Shown here piece by piece: positions 6,878-14,341 of a stretch of DNA of 15,173 nucleotides. Position numbers and translations under genes: made by a program. This DNA is from Bacteroidota bacterium (lineage in GTDB: Bacteria > Bacteroidota > Bacteroidia > Flavobacteriales > Schleiferiaceae), in the NCBI GenBank assembly GCA_003023665.1, contig PXYR01000031.1, positions 1 to 15,173 on the forward strand, read 5' to 3'. Each line of letters opens with the position of its first letter. Positions within the stretch are counted from its first letter, which is position 1. The notes beneath the pieces are model-generated. The model ran no database searches and was not told where the DNA came from. It worked only from the letters and a program-made list of their open reading frames with translations.

Positions 6878-7849
6878 ATGGAAAACGAACAAAAAGTTAT
6901 TGGCGTATTAGCCGGGGGATATTCTTCTGAAAGAGATATCAGTTTAGCTTCCGGAAAGACTGCTCTTCAAGCATTTGAAGAAGCAGGTTATCAGGTTCTT
7001 TTTGTGGAATTAGACCGTGAAGGATTTAAAGTAAACGGCCAGCTTGTTAAGATTTCTGATTTGGGCCTATCCTATGTATTCAACGCTATTCATGGAGCAC
7101 CAGGAGAAGACGGTCATATCTCCGGAATGTTAAAGGTCATGGGGATTCCCCATAGCACTTGTGATACCTTTCAGAGTTCGTTAACTTTTTCCAAATACCA
7201 ATGCAACACCTTGTTAAAGCACTATGGTATTGAAGTTCCAAAGAGTTCGAGTTTCCTTAGTGCCCCTTCGGCAGCCATTTTTAAACATTGGAACTTCCCC
7301 CTTTTTGTAAAACCTAACAGGTCGGGTTCGAGTTTTGGGGTAAGTAGAATCGAATCTATAGAAGAGTTTTCCGAGGCTTTTAGCGCAGCGCAGCAAGAAG
7401 GTAACGAAGTAATTGTTGAAGAAGGAATCAATGGAATTGAAGTAGGCTGTGGCGTCTTGCAATCCTGTTTTGATTTTGAAGATTCCAGGACATTGCCGAC
7501 ACCAAAGACTCAAGCGATTGCGATTACCGAGATTGTACCAACGGACAGCTCATTCTTTGATTATGAAGCCAAATACAACGGTAAAAGTCAAGAAATTACA
7601 CCTGCCAGAATTGATGCCGAACTCTCGCAAAAAATAGAGGATGTATCTATTCGTGTATATGACTTACTCCAATTAAAGGGTATTGTACGAATGGATTTTA
7701 TAATTGATGGTCACAACAGGCCAGTGTTAATAGAAGTCAATAGTATACCGGGGTTGAGCCCTGCTTCCATCATCCCGCAACAAGTCAAGCATAGAGGCTG
7801 GAAACTAAGTAATGTTCTTTCCACTCTAGCAGAGGAACATATTGCTTAA
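6878..7849 (+). CDS. ddl: D-alanine--D-alanine ligase
   Basis: The 323-residue protein is an ATP-grasp enzyme of normal length. The N-terminal domain has GVLAGGYSSERDISL, with the SSER glutamate (Glu18) that binds the first D-Ala, and HGAPGEDGHISG (residues 72-83). The ATP-grasp domain shows FVKPNRSGSSFGV and ends with RMDFIIDG and EVNSIPGLSPASIIPQQ, where Glu286 and Asn288 are the expected metal ligands; a serine replaces the more usual threonine after the Asn. It joins two D-alanines using ATP, giving the dipeptide that goes onto the UDP-MurNAc-tripeptide in the cytoplasm. The ATG at 6878 gives a family-like N-terminus. It leads a two-gene rightward unit with coaD, ten bases downstream, and is divergent from the PASTA gene. 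Confidence 0.96.
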   Translation: MENEQKVIGVLAGGYSSERDISLASGKTALQAFEEAGYQVLFVELDREGFKVNGQLVKISDLGLSYVFNAIHGAPGEDGHISGMLKVMGIPHSTCDTFQSSLTFSKYQCNTLLKHYGIEVPKSSSFLSAPSAAIFKHWNFPLFVKPNRSGSSFGVSRIESIEEFSEAFSAAQQEGNEVIVEEGINGIEVGCGVLQSCFDFEDSRTLPTPKTQAIAITEIVPTDSSFFDYEAKYNGKSQEITPARIDAELSQKIEDVSIRVYDLLQLKGIVRMDFIIDGHNRPVLIEVNSIPGLSPASIIPQQVKHRGWKLSNVLSTLAEEHIA

Positions 7850-7859
7850 CTTTAAACGC

Positions 7860-8321
7860 ATGAGTAAACGAATAGCCTTATTTCCAGGTTCTTTTGATCC
7901 CATTACTTTGGGACACCTTGATATTATTGAAAGAGCCCTTCCATTATTTGATGAAATTCAGATTGCGGTTGGTAAGAATACAGAAAAGAAATACTTATTC
8001 AGTCTTGAGCAAAGGGTCGCATGGATAGAAAAAACATTCGCACATGAACCTAAGGTTAGAGTCATTACCTATGAAGGTTTAACCGTAGATTTCGCTCAAA
8101 AGCAGGGGGTTAATTTTCTTTTACGCGGATTGCGTAATCCAGCAGATTTTGAATTCGAAAAAGCAATCGCCCAAGCAAATAGGGAAATGGTGCCTCAATT
8201 GGAGACCGTATTTTTGCTCACGAGTGCGCGATATGCATACATTAGTTCAAGCATCGTGAGAGACGTATACATTCACGGTGGTGATTTTAAGCGTTTTGTT
8301 CCCTCTTCCGTGAAGCCCTAG
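7860..8321 (+). CDS. coaD: Phosphopantetheine adenylyltransferase
   Basis: The ATG at 7860 gives 153 residues starting MSKRIALFPGSFDPITLGH; an upstream TTG at 7842 in the same frame would overlap ddl and add residues unlike the family, so I reject it. The nucleotidyltransferase motif is GSFDPITLGHLDI (with the TxGH variant of the HIGH motif, His19), followed by FLLRGLRNPADFEFE, and the C-terminal ISSSIVRD and GGDFKRFVP, all expected in CoaD. It adds AMP from ATP to 4'-phosphopantetheine to give dephospho-CoA, the fourth step of coenzyme A synthesis, in the cytoplasm. It follows ddl by ten bases and is presumably co-transcribed. Its TAG stop is the mirror of the Nudix gene stop within the palindrome CTAG at 8318-8321. 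Confidence 0.96.
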   Translation: MSKRIALFPGSFDPITLGHLDIIERALPLFDEIQIAVGKNTEKKYLFSLEQRVAWIEKTFAHEPKVRVITYEGLTVDFAQKQGVNFLLRGLRNPADFEFEKAIAQANREMVPQLETVFLLTSARYAYISSSIVRDVYIHGGDFKRFVPSSVKP

Positions 8322-8932
8322 GCCTCTTTAATAAACTGTTCAAAAACGGATTCAAGACTATTATAAGAAGGCAACTTAGCCATCTTCTTTCGCAACTTTT
8401 TGGGTGATGCCCAATAAACATCTGATATGCCCTCTTCTTTTTGAGGCTTTAATTTTTTGTCAAAGTCAGTGTACATGGGAAACCAAAATGTATTTTTTAA
8501 TGCAAAGCCACCCTTGATGGAGTAACAATGTGCCGTTTTCACTGCAGGGCCAGTAATGCGAAGCTGACTTACTTTACATTCTTCTTCCACTTCGCGTATT
8601 GCACAAGCATCAATGGATTCATGAAATTCAAGCTTGCCTTTTGGCATATCTAGCTTACCGTTTCGCTCAATGATCAAAAGCTTTCCCTTTTCATTATAAA
8701 CCCATCCGCCTGCAGCTATGATGTGTCTATGAATACTTAAAAAAAGTGTCCAAAAAGCATGGTTCGAACCTATTTCTAAATGAATAACAAGTCTACCTGA
8801 ATGAAGGTCTTTCAAAAATGATTTGACCTTCTTTTTCGTGATCAATTTGTTAATAATTTCCGGTGCTTCACTACCCGGCACGGGAGTTAATGTGGAGCCT
8901 TTTATGAAAACTTTAGTGTAATTTTGCAGCAT
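8318..8932 (-). CDS. Nudix hydrolase
   Basis: From the ATG at 8932 the product has 204 residues. The Nudix box is GKLEFHESIDACAIREVEEECKV, a full GX5EX7REUXEE match with Cys in place of the Gly after the last Glu. It is preceded by AAGGWVYNEKGKLLIIERNGKLDMPKG, the usual entry to the fold. The first ~75 residues (MLQNYTKVFIKG onward) resemble the N-terminal extension I recall in Bacteroidota relatives that lie beside pyrE. Nudix enzymes hydrolyse nucleoside diphosphates linked to another group; the substrate here is unknown. A longer reading from an ATG at 8944 would run into pyrE and is less likely. The gene shares two bases of its ATG with the pyrE ATG (CATG) and its whole stop with coaD (CTAG), so its promoter must lie inside pyrE. 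Confidence 0.9.
   Translation of the reverse strand: MLQNYTKVFIKGSTLTPVPGSEAPEIINKLITKKKVKSFLKDLHSGRLVIHLEIGSNHAFWTLFLSIHRHIIAAGGWVYNEKGKLLIIERNGKLDMPKGKLEFHESIDACAIREVEEECKVSQLRITGPAVKTAHCYSIKGGFALKNTFWFPMYTDFDKKLKPQKEEGISDVYWASPKKLRKKMAKLPSYNSLESVFEQFIKEA
8919..8926 (+). promoter_or_regulatory. Probable -7 box of the pyrE promoter
   Basis: TAATTTTG is an exact match to the Bacteroidota -7 consensus TAnnTTTG and ends four bases before the pyrE ATG at 8931. In this promoter class the transcription start lies a few bases after the box, so the pyrE mRNA would be nearly or fully leaderless. No good -33 TTTG is found; TGTGG at 8891-8895 is a poor candidate. The box lies inside the 5' coding end of the Nudix gene. 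Confidence 0.4.
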
Positions 8933-9572
8933 GGTACAGAACAAAAATGCAGCCTTAAAGACCGCTGAAAGTCTATTACAAATTAAAGCGATTAAATTAC
9001 AACCTGAAAATCCATTTACTTGGGCAAGCGGGTGGAAAAGTCCTATTTATTGTGATAATCGCTTAACTCTTAGTCATCCAGAGATAAGAACCTACTTGAA
9101 AACTCAATTTTCACAGCAGATAGACAGGATATATGGAAAGCCTGACTACATAGCCGGAGTAGCTACTGGTGCCATAGCTATAGGTGCTTTAGTGGCTGAT
9201 TACATGGGAATACCTTTTATTTATGTAAGAGACAAGGCAAAAGGACATGGACGTAAAAACCAGGTTGAAGGGTATTTTAAACCCGGTTCCAATGTGGTGG
9301 TGATTGAAGACTTAATTTCTACCGGAGGCTCTTCACTGAAAGCTGTAACTGCATTGAAGGAAGCTGGTGCAGATGTTTTAGGTATGATGGCAATTTTTAC
9401 CTATGATTTTCCCTTGGCTCTAAAAAACTTTGAAGAAGCCAATATTCAGCTGCATACACTCAGTGATTATCATCACCTGTTGGAACAGGCGTTGCAGAGT
9501 GGGTCTATTTCTCTTTCAGAAAAGCAGCTCTTGAGTGAGTGGCGCACGGACCCTTCCGTTTGGGGAAGGTAA
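8931..9572 (+). CDS. pyrE: Orotate phosphoribosyltransferase
   Basis: The 213-residue protein starts with a helix (AESLLQIKAIKL) and then FTWASGWKSPIYCDNR, a hallmark of PyrE. The PRPP-binding loop is VVIEDLISTGGSS, with the acidic pair Glu126-Asp127, and the flexible-loop region has RDKAKGHGRKNQVEG, which holds the catalytic lysine and histidine. It transfers the phosphoribosyl group of PRPP to orotate, giving OMP, the fifth step of pyrimidine synthesis, in the cytoplasm. The C-terminus (LLSEWRTDPSVWG) is as in Bacteroidota relatives. The ATG at 8931 is well supported because upstream sequence belongs to the divergent Nudix gene. It seems to be transcribed alone, and ends five bases before the convergent birA stop. 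Confidence 0.96.
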   Translation: MVQNKNAALKTAESLLQIKAIKLQPENPFTWASGWKSPIYCDNRLTLSHPEIRTYLKTQFSQQIDRIYGKPDYIAGVATGAIAIGALVADYMGIPFIYVRDKAKGHGRKNQVEGYFKPGSNVVVIEDLISTGGSSLKAVTALKEAGADVLGMMAIFTYDFPLALKNFEEANIQLHTLSDYHHLLEQALQSGSISLSEKQLLSEWRTDPSVWGR

Positions 9573-9577
9573 TTCAC

Positions 9578-10306
9578 CTAGGATTCCGAGGGTAACCATC
9601 GAATATCGTCAAGGTTACATAAAAGAGTTTTATTTTCTATTGTTTTCAATAGAAGTCTTCCCAGCTGATCCACACCAACAACCTGCGCCTTGATGACATC
9701 TCCTGAGGACATGGAATACGAGCGATAGGTTTCTTTACCCCACAGAAGTTTGCTGTATCGGCTATGTAAACTTGAAGGATTTAATATAGAATCCAAACTC
9801 ACTGAGATTGCCTTTAAAATTGCCTCAACACATTCTTCCGCAGAAAGATCGGCTCCAACCTCTTCTAAAGAAATCGCACGAGCAAGCTGCTGCCGTGACT
9901 TTTTAACGTTTAACCCTAGACCAATTATTGAAGAGGATATCCGACTTCCTTCCCATCTATTCTCAATAAGTAATCCCCCAAGCTTTTTTGAACCAACCAT
10001 AAGGTCGTTGGGCCATTTGTATTTTACCTGTTTGGGAAGAATGGTTGCCAACACGTGACAAATCCATTTATTCACTAAAAAACTCTCACTTATTCTAGAA
10101 GGCCAAACCACGTAAATGGATAAAAGCGCAGAATCTCCTGGGCTATCATGCCAAACTGACACACCTCTTCCACGTCCCTCGATTTGGGTTTTAGCCACAA
10201 CTGCTGTCAAACTTGGGATAGATTCATCTTTGGCCAAAATTTTCTTCAATTCGGACTGCGTAGAATTCAGACTGTTATGGCGGATTATAAAGTACCTTTG
10301 TGACAT
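9578..10306 (-). CDS. birA: Biotin--[acetyl-CoA-carboxylase] ligase (no HTH domain)
   Basis: The 242-residue protein has the biotin-ligase motifs: NSTQSELKK near the N-terminus, the adenylate-binding loop EGRGRGVSVW (residues 43-52), KWPNDLMVGSKKLGGLLIE (from residue 97) and IIGLGLNVKK. A small C-terminal SH3-like part follows (GDVIKAQVVGVDQLGRLLL). It activates biotin with ATP and attaches it to a lysine of the biotin carboxyl carrier protein, as needed for fatty-acid synthesis. The N-terminal helix-turn-helix that makes E. coli BirA a repressor is absent, so this is a pure enzyme. It converges on pyrE and is divergent from rsfS across a 71-bp spacer. In that spacer I see no clear promoter for birA. 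Confidence 0.94.
   Translation of the reverse strand: MSQRYFIIRHNSLNSTQSELKKILAKDESIPSLTAVVAKTQIEGRGRGVSVWHDSPGDSALLSIYVVWPSRISESFLVNKWICHVLATILPKQVKYKWPNDLMVGSKKLGGLLIENRWEGSRISSSIIGLGLNVKKSRQQLARAISLEEVGADLSAEECVEAILKAISVSLDSILNPSSLHSRYSKLLWGKETYRSYSMSSGDVIKAQVVGVDQLGRLLLKTIENKTLLCNLDDIRWLPSES
10293..10300 (+). promoter_or_regulatory. Possible -7 box for rsfS-ftsH inside the birA start
   Basis: TACCTTTG on the plus strand is an exact TAnnTTTG match and would give a leader of roughly 74 bases before the rsfS ATG at 10378. It lies within the first codons of the divergent birA gene and has no clear -33 TTTG at the expected distance, so chance is quite possible. Confidence 0.22.
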
Positions 10307-10377
10307 AATGCCTAATTGCCTTGGACATTACGAATATGGCACATGTTTTGGTATTTTTCAGTCATAAAAAAACTTTA

Positions 10378-10749
10378 ATGCAACAACAACCTCAAGCTTC
10401 CTCCGAACTACTTCAAAATTTCGTTGTTGAAGGACTGCAAGACGTCAAGGGAGAAAACATAACCATTCTTGATTTAAGAGAAATCGATAATGCTGTGACA
10501 GATTTCTTCATTATTTCAGAGGGAAGTTCTAATACTCAGGTAAATGCACTTTCTGAAAGCGTGCACAAAAGTGTTCGCGAAAATTTAGGCGACAGGCCTT
10601 GGCATGTTGAGGGAAAAGACAATGCAGAGTGGGTCCTCATGGATTATGTGAATGTTGTCGTTCATATCTTCCAAAAGGGTACACGGGAATTTTATGACCT
10701 TGAAAGTTTATGGGGAGACGCCCCATCGAAAACACTAGAAAACCTATAA
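10378..10749 (+). CDS. rsfS: Ribosome silencing factor RsfS (RsfA/Iojap family)
   Basis: Starting at the ATG at 10378 (MQQQPQASSELL) the protein has 123 residues, the usual size. A TTG at 10321 would add 19 residues unlike the family, so I reject it. The sequence carries the Iojap-like core: ITILDLREIDNAVTDFFIISEGSS, then RPWHVEGKDNAEWVLMDYVNVVVHIF and REFYDLESLWGDAP. RsfS binds ribosomal protein uL14 of the large subunit and blocks joining of the subunits when nutrients are short. The gene lies seven bases upstream of ftsH and is very likely co-transcribed with it; this pairing is familiar from Bacteroidota. It is divergent from birA. Confidence 0.95.
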   Translation: MQQQPQASSELLQNFVVEGLQDVKGENITILDLREIDNAVTDFFIISEGSSNTQVNALSESVHKSVRENLGDRPWHVEGKDNAEWVLMDYVNVVVHIFQKGTREFYDLESLWGDAPSKTLENL

Positions 10750-10756
10750 CAGTCTT

Positions 10757-12847
10757 ATGTCTGAAAAAGGAAATCAAAATCAAATTGATAAACTGAAAAA
10801 ACAGTTTGCCAGTAACAATAAGGGAAACAAACCAGGCGGGCCTAAGAAAACTAAATTTAATTTTTATTGGGTCTATGCAATAGTATTTGCGCTTTTCATA
10901 GGCATGCAAGTGTTCAGCGCCATGAGTTTTCGTCCAAAAAAGTCAAGTTTCAGAGACTTTGAACAAAGCCTGGAGCTTGGTGATGTTGAACGCGTGAACA
11001 TTATCAATGAAAAAACAATTCAATTCTACATTAGAGAGGAGAGTTTGGTAGATAGCGAACGATACGAGGAAGTCCGCAATAGCAATCTAAGTAAAGAAAT
11101 TAATCCTGGCCCTCATTACGTATTTGAAATGCCTGCTACAGCCTTTGAGGATAGACTAAAGGATTATTATGAAGATCGCTCACAGGAAGATCAAATAGCG
11201 GTTAATTATGAAACCCGAGAAAACTTCTTGGGAGATATCATTGGTTGGATACTTCCGTTGTTACTTATGATAGGGGTTTGGGTATTTATCATGAGGCGAA
11301 TGTCTGGAGGCGGAGGCGCTGCTGGTGGCGGAGGCGGTTCGCAAATATTTAATATTGGTAAATCACGCGCAAAAGTGTTTGACAAAGACACCGAAGTTAA
11401 AACCACATTTGATGAAGTTGCCGGTATGACCGGAGCTAAGGAAGAAGTATTAGAGATTGTAGACTTCTTAAAAAACCCAAAAAAGTACACGGAGTTAGGA
11501 GGTAGAATACCTAAAGGTGTGATGCTTTCAGGGCCCCCTGGGACAGGTAAAACTTTACTTGCAAAAGCTGTTGCAGGTGAGGCAAAAGTTCCCTTCTTTT
11601 CACTTTCCGGCTCTGATTTCGTAGAAATGTTTGTGGGTGTTGGGGCGTCAAGAGTTCGTGATCTTTTCAAGCAAGCAAAAGAAAAATCACCGTGTATCAT
11701 CTTTATTGATGAGATTGATGCAATTGGACGTGCTAGAGGTAAAAATAATTTTACTGGTGGTAACGATGAACGTGAGAACACGTTGAATCAGTTGCTCACT
11801 GAAATGGACGGATTTGGAACGAATGAGCACGTGATAGTCATGGCTGCAACCAACCGCGCGGATATTCTTGATAGAGCTTTAATGCGTGCTGGTAGATTTG
11901 ACAGAATCATCTATGTTGATCTTCCCGAATTAAATGAGCGAGAAGAAATATTTGGCGTCCATCTGAAAGAGATTAAAACCAATAAGTCCGTTGACGTGGC
12001 TTTGTTGTCAAAGCAAACACCTGGTTTTTCTGGAGCAGACATTGCGAATGTTTGTAATGAAGCAGCACTTATTGCTGCAAGGAAAAACAAAAAATCAGTG
12101 GACAAACAAGATTTCAATGATGCCATTGACAGAATTGTAGGAGGTTTAGAAAAAAAGACCAAAATCATAACCCCTGAAGAGAAAAAGGTAATAGCCTATC
12201 ACGAAGCAGGACATGCTGCTGTTAGCTGGTTGCTTGAGCATGCCGCCCCGTTAGTTAAAGTTACTATTGTACCAAGAGGTCGTTCCTTGGGTGCCGCTTG
12301 GTATTTGCCAGAGGAGCGACAAATAACTACGGCGGAGCAGATGCTGGACGAAATGTGTGCGACAATGGGAGGCCGTGCTGCTGAAAAAGTGGTATTCGAT
12401 AAAATCTCAACAGGAGCACTTAGTGACTTAGAAAAGGTTACCAAACAGGCTCGTGCCATGGTTACCATTTATGGATTAAATGATAAGTTGGGAAATATCA
12501 CTTACTACGACAGCCAAGGTCAAAATGAATATGCAATGGACAAGCCCTATTCTCAGGAAACAGCGGTGGTAATTGATGAAGAGATTAGTAAAATAATTGA
12601 AGCTGAATACAAAAGAGCCATACAGGTACTTACCGACAATAGGGATAAACTTGATCAATTGGCAAATATTCTATTGGAGAAAGAAGTAATCTTCAAAGAA
12701 AATGTAGAAGAAATTTTTGGAAAACGTCCTTGGGATAAAGAGGAACCTACTGAAGTTGAAGCTACTGAGGTTGAAGCTGCTGAGGCTGAAACCGTAGTAA
12801 AAGAAGCCTCTAAGGAAGGAGAAGAAGTTGCAGCAGCAGATGAATAA
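10757..12847 (+). CDS. ftsH: ATP-dependent zinc metalloprotease FtsH
   Basis: The 696-residue protein has a basic, polar N-terminus, a membrane segment at about 36-56, a periplasmic domain to about 155, a second membrane segment (IIGWILPLLLMIGVWVFIM), a glycine-rich linker, then the AAA+ module: Walker A GPPGTGKT (259-266), pore motif MFVGVGASRVRD and Walker B IIFIDEID (Asp318, Glu319). The peptidase part has the zinc motif HEAGH (His482, Glu483, His486) and third ligand Asp557 in LSDLEK. FtsH extracts and degrades misfolded membrane proteins and some regulatory proteins, working as a membrane-bound hexamer. The periplasmic domain is somewhat longer than in E. coli. The C-terminus is an acidic tail with three copies of a 5-residue repeat (see that entry). 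It follows rsfS and ends before a strong terminator. Confidence 0.97.
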   Translation: MSEKGNQNQIDKLKKQFASNNKGNKPGGPKKTKFNFYWVYAIVFALFIGMQVFSAMSFRPKKSSFRDFEQSLELGDVERVNIINEKTIQFYIREESLVDSERYEEVRNSNLSKEINPGPHYVFEMPATAFEDRLKDYYEDRSQEDQIAVNYETRENFLGDIIGWILPLLLMIGVWVFIMRRMSGGGGAAGGGGGSQIFNIGKSRAKVFDKDTEVKTTFDEVAGMTGAKEEVLEIVDFLKNPKKYTELGGRIPKGVMLSGPPGTGKTLLAKAVAGEAKVPFFSLSGSDFVEMFVGVGASRVRDLFKQAKEKSPCIIFIDEIDAIGRARGKNNFTGGNDERENTLNQLLTEMDGFGTNEHVIVMAATNRADILDRALMRAGRFDRIIYVDLPELNEREEIFGVHLKEIKTNKSVDVALLSKQTPGFSGADIANVCNEAALIAARKNKKSVDKQDFNDAIDRIVGGLEKKTKIITPEEKKVIAYHEAGHAAVSWLLEHAAPLVKVTIVPRGRSLGAAWYLPEERQITTAEQMLDEMCATMGGRAAEKVVFDKISTGALSDLEKVTKQARAMVTIYGLNDKLGNITYYDSQGQNEYAMDKPYSQETAVVIDEEISKIIEAEYKRAIQVLTDNRDKLDQLANILLEKEVIFKENVEEIFGKRPWDKEEPTEVEATEVEAAEAETVVKEASKEGEEVAAADE
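12746..12790 (+). repeat. Three 15-bp repeats in the acidic FtsH tail
   Basis: Three in-frame 15-base units encode PTEVE, ATEVE and AAEAE (residues 664-678). They lie just after the conserved end of the protein (FGKRPWDKEE) in a low-complexity, Glu/Ala-rich tail. The units are imperfect at DNA level, which suggests an old slippage expansion. Confidence 0.75.
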
Positions 12848-12859
12848 AACTGCTGTTTT

Positions 12860-12893
12860 ACAAAAAACCACCGCTATCACGGTGGTTTTTTGT
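12860..12893 (+). terminator. Intrinsic terminator after ftsH
   Basis: A perfect 14-bp stem (ACAAAAAACCACCG with CGGTGGTTTTTTGT) closes a six-base loop, CTATCA. The right arm includes a run of six T, giving the classic GC-rich stem plus U-tract, 13 bases after the ftsH stop. The left arm starts with an A-run, so it could also act on the other strand, but no leftward gene ends here. It separates rsfS-ftsH from LUD-cdsA-psd. Confidence 0.9.
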
Positions 12894-12939
12894 TAATAGC
12901 CATATAGCTATGACCTTGGTTCCTATGTGTTTGCTTTGC

Positions 12940-12947
12940 TACCTTTG
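12940..12947 (+). promoter_or_regulatory. Probable -7 box of the LUD-cdsA-psd promoter
   Basis: TACCTTTG matches TAnnTTTG exactly, 17 bases before the LUD ATG at 12965 and just downstream of the ftsH terminator, where a new promoter is needed. A weak -33 candidate, TTGG at 12916-12919, lies 20 bases upstream. A 5-bp inverted repeat (ATAGC at 12896-12900 and GCTAT at 12907-12911) stands further upstream. Confidence 0.45.
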
Positions 12948-12964
12948 AATAACAAGCACAACGC

Positions 12965-13576
12965 ATGGCTAAAAAAGGCTTTTTCACAAAACTTGTTTCT
13001 TCCCTGAAGAGTACCGAAACCTCTGAACAGGTAGAAGAAGGCAAGTTCGCCCCACAACAACAATTACCTTTAGATGAAAGGTTCGTCTCAAGATTCCATG
13101 AGGGAGGTGGGCATTTTATTTATTGTGCAAATGAGTCAGACGCACTATCAGGCATACGTCACTATGCAGATGAGCGCAATTGGCCTGGTGTTTATTTCAG
13201 TGACGAACAATTAAGAAAGCTTGAAAATAACCTAGGACTTAAAGTTACTTTTGATAACGATGGTCAATTTCCTGCGGTAATTAGTGGATGTGAAGCTTTA
13301 ATAGCATTTAATGGTGGTATCATGGTTCACAATCATCACACAGGGGGAAGACGTCTTTCAGATTTACCCAAACATCATGTGATTATTGCATATACCTCTC
13401 AAATAGTGGCTAATCTGAGAGATGGGATGGAATCCATCAACTTGAAATACAGAGAAGATAGACCCGGTAATATAGCTGTAATTCGAGCTCCACTGGATGA
13501 AAACGTGCAAATGGCTTCCGCCGACCCTAACAAGGACAGAAAAGTATTCTTAGTGCTTATTGAAGACGAGATTTAA
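12965..13576 (+). CDS. LUD domain protein (LutC/YkgG-like)
   Basis: The 203-residue protein belongs to the LUD family. Recognisable stretches are LPLDERFVSRFHEGGGHFIYC near residue 35, the central strand-rich part with ALIAFNGGIMVHNHHTGGRRLSDLPKHHVIIAYTSQIV, and a final KVFLVLIEDEI. LutC, the best-known relative, is part of the LutABC lactate oxidation complex, but no LutA or LutB partner is in this window, and the Bacteroidota proteins next to ftsH are a distinct conserved branch with no established function that I know of. The HNHH cluster could bind a metal or nucleotide; that is only a guess. No signal peptide or membrane segment is visible. Its TAA abuts the cdsA ATG with no gap, so it is presumably translated with cdsA and psd. 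Confidence 0.85.
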   Translation: MAKKGFFTKLVSSLKSTETSEQVEEGKFAPQQQLPLDERFVSRFHEGGGHFIYCANESDALSGIRHYADERNWPGVYFSDEQLRKLENNLGLKVTFDNDGQFPAVISGCEALIAFNGGIMVHNHHTGGRRLSDLPKHHVIIAYTSQIVANLRDGMESINLKYREDRPGNIAVIRAPLDENVQMASADPNKDRKVFLVLIEDEI

Positions 13577-14341
13577 ATGTTAAAACGCACACTTTGGGGA
13601 GCATTATACGCGGCTGCATTAATTGGATTTTTTGGATTCAGTGCGCTCGGCCCCTATGTTCTTGGAATTTTCCTAATGTTACTTATCAATGAATTGGCCA
13701 ACTTAAAACAGGTTGAGAGCAAGTTCCCATTGTTGCTATTCGGAGGGGGGCTGCTTACCACCGGCGTATTCATCGAATGGGGAGGAGCCAAAGAACTCAT
13801 TGTAGCTGCACTACTCTACCTCTTATTATGTGCTTTTACCCTGCTTCGTGCAGTGCAACCTGCCCGTGAGATAACCAAAAGCTTCTTCATTATTGCTTAT
13901 GTTTTTCTGCCGCTTTTGTATTGTATTCAAATAACTACGGTATTCCCTAGGTTAATTTTATTCATCTTTATTTTGATTTGGTCCTCTGATAGCTTTGCCT
14001 ATGTAGTGGGGCGATTTTTTGGGAAACGTCCTTTAGCACCAATTCTTAGTCCTAAAAAAACAATAGAAGGTTTTCTTGGCGGAATAATTGGAACAATAAG
14101 TGTGGCAATCATTGCGAATTACTATTGGAATTTATTGCCCTTGCATATAGGGGTTTCTTTGGCATTAGGTGTGAGCATAGCCGCACCTTTGGGAGATCTC
14201 TTGGCTTCTGCTATAAAAAGGGAAGCTGACGTTAAAGATTCAGGTGTATTTTTACCCGGTCACGGAGGAGCATTAGATCGATTAGATAGTTTTATTACAG
14301 CTGCGCCGTTAGCTATTATTATTTATCAGTATTTATCATGA
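13577..14341 (+). CDS. cdsA: Phosphatidate cytidylyltransferase (CDP-diacylglycerol synthase)
   Basis: The 254-residue protein is an integral membrane enzyme with about seven or eight hydrophobic segments. The CTP-transferase family signature runs from Ser211: SAIKREADVKDSGVFLPGHG, followed by GALDRLDSF. Upstream of it are DSFAYVVGRFFGKRPL and SPKKTIEGFLGG, also characteristic. It makes CDP-diacylglycerol from CTP and phosphatidic acid, the branch point for all phospholipids. The ATG at 13577 directly follows the LUD stop. Its TGA overlaps the psd ATG by four bases (ATGA), which suggests translational coupling with a later enzyme of the same pathway. A phosphatidylserine synthase needed between the two is not in the window. 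Confidence 0.95.
   Translation: MLKRTLWGALYAAALIGFFGFSALGPYVLGIFLMLLINELANLKQVESKFPLLLFGGGLLTTGVFIEWGGAKELIVAALLYLLLCAFTLLRAVQPAREITKSFFIIAYVFLPLLYCIQITTVFPRLILFIFILIWSSDSFAYVVGRFFGKRPLAPILSPKKTIEGFLGGIIGTISVAIIANYYWNLLPLHIGVSLALGVSIAAPLGDLLASAIKREADVKDSGVFLPGHGGALDRLDSFITAAPLAIIIYQYLS

Noticed and set aside
7842..7859. TTG start for coaD at 7842
   Set aside because: It overlaps ddl and adds six residues unlike the family; the ATG at 7860 gives the standard N-terminus directly before the GSFDP motif.
8933..8949. CATTTTTG on the minus strand (8942-8949) as a -7 box for the Nudix gene
   Set aside because: It matches seven of eight positions of TAnnTTTG but lacks the leading T, and no -33 TTTG is found at a fitting distance; too weak to list as a feature.
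9552..9569. Hairpin CCTTCC-N6-GGAAGG at the end of pyrE
   Set aside because: It lies within the last codons and has no T-run after it on the plus strand, so I do not call it a terminator.
10321..10377. Upstream extension of rsfS from a TTG at 10321
   Set aside because: The 19 extra residues are not family-like, and the ATG at 10378 gives the normal length.
11206..11781. Long open frame (191 codons) on the minus strand opposite ftsH
   Set aside because: Its sequence is the mirror of the conserved AAA+ region, is rich in Ser and Pro without a recognisable family, and has no room for its own promoter; it is a shadow.
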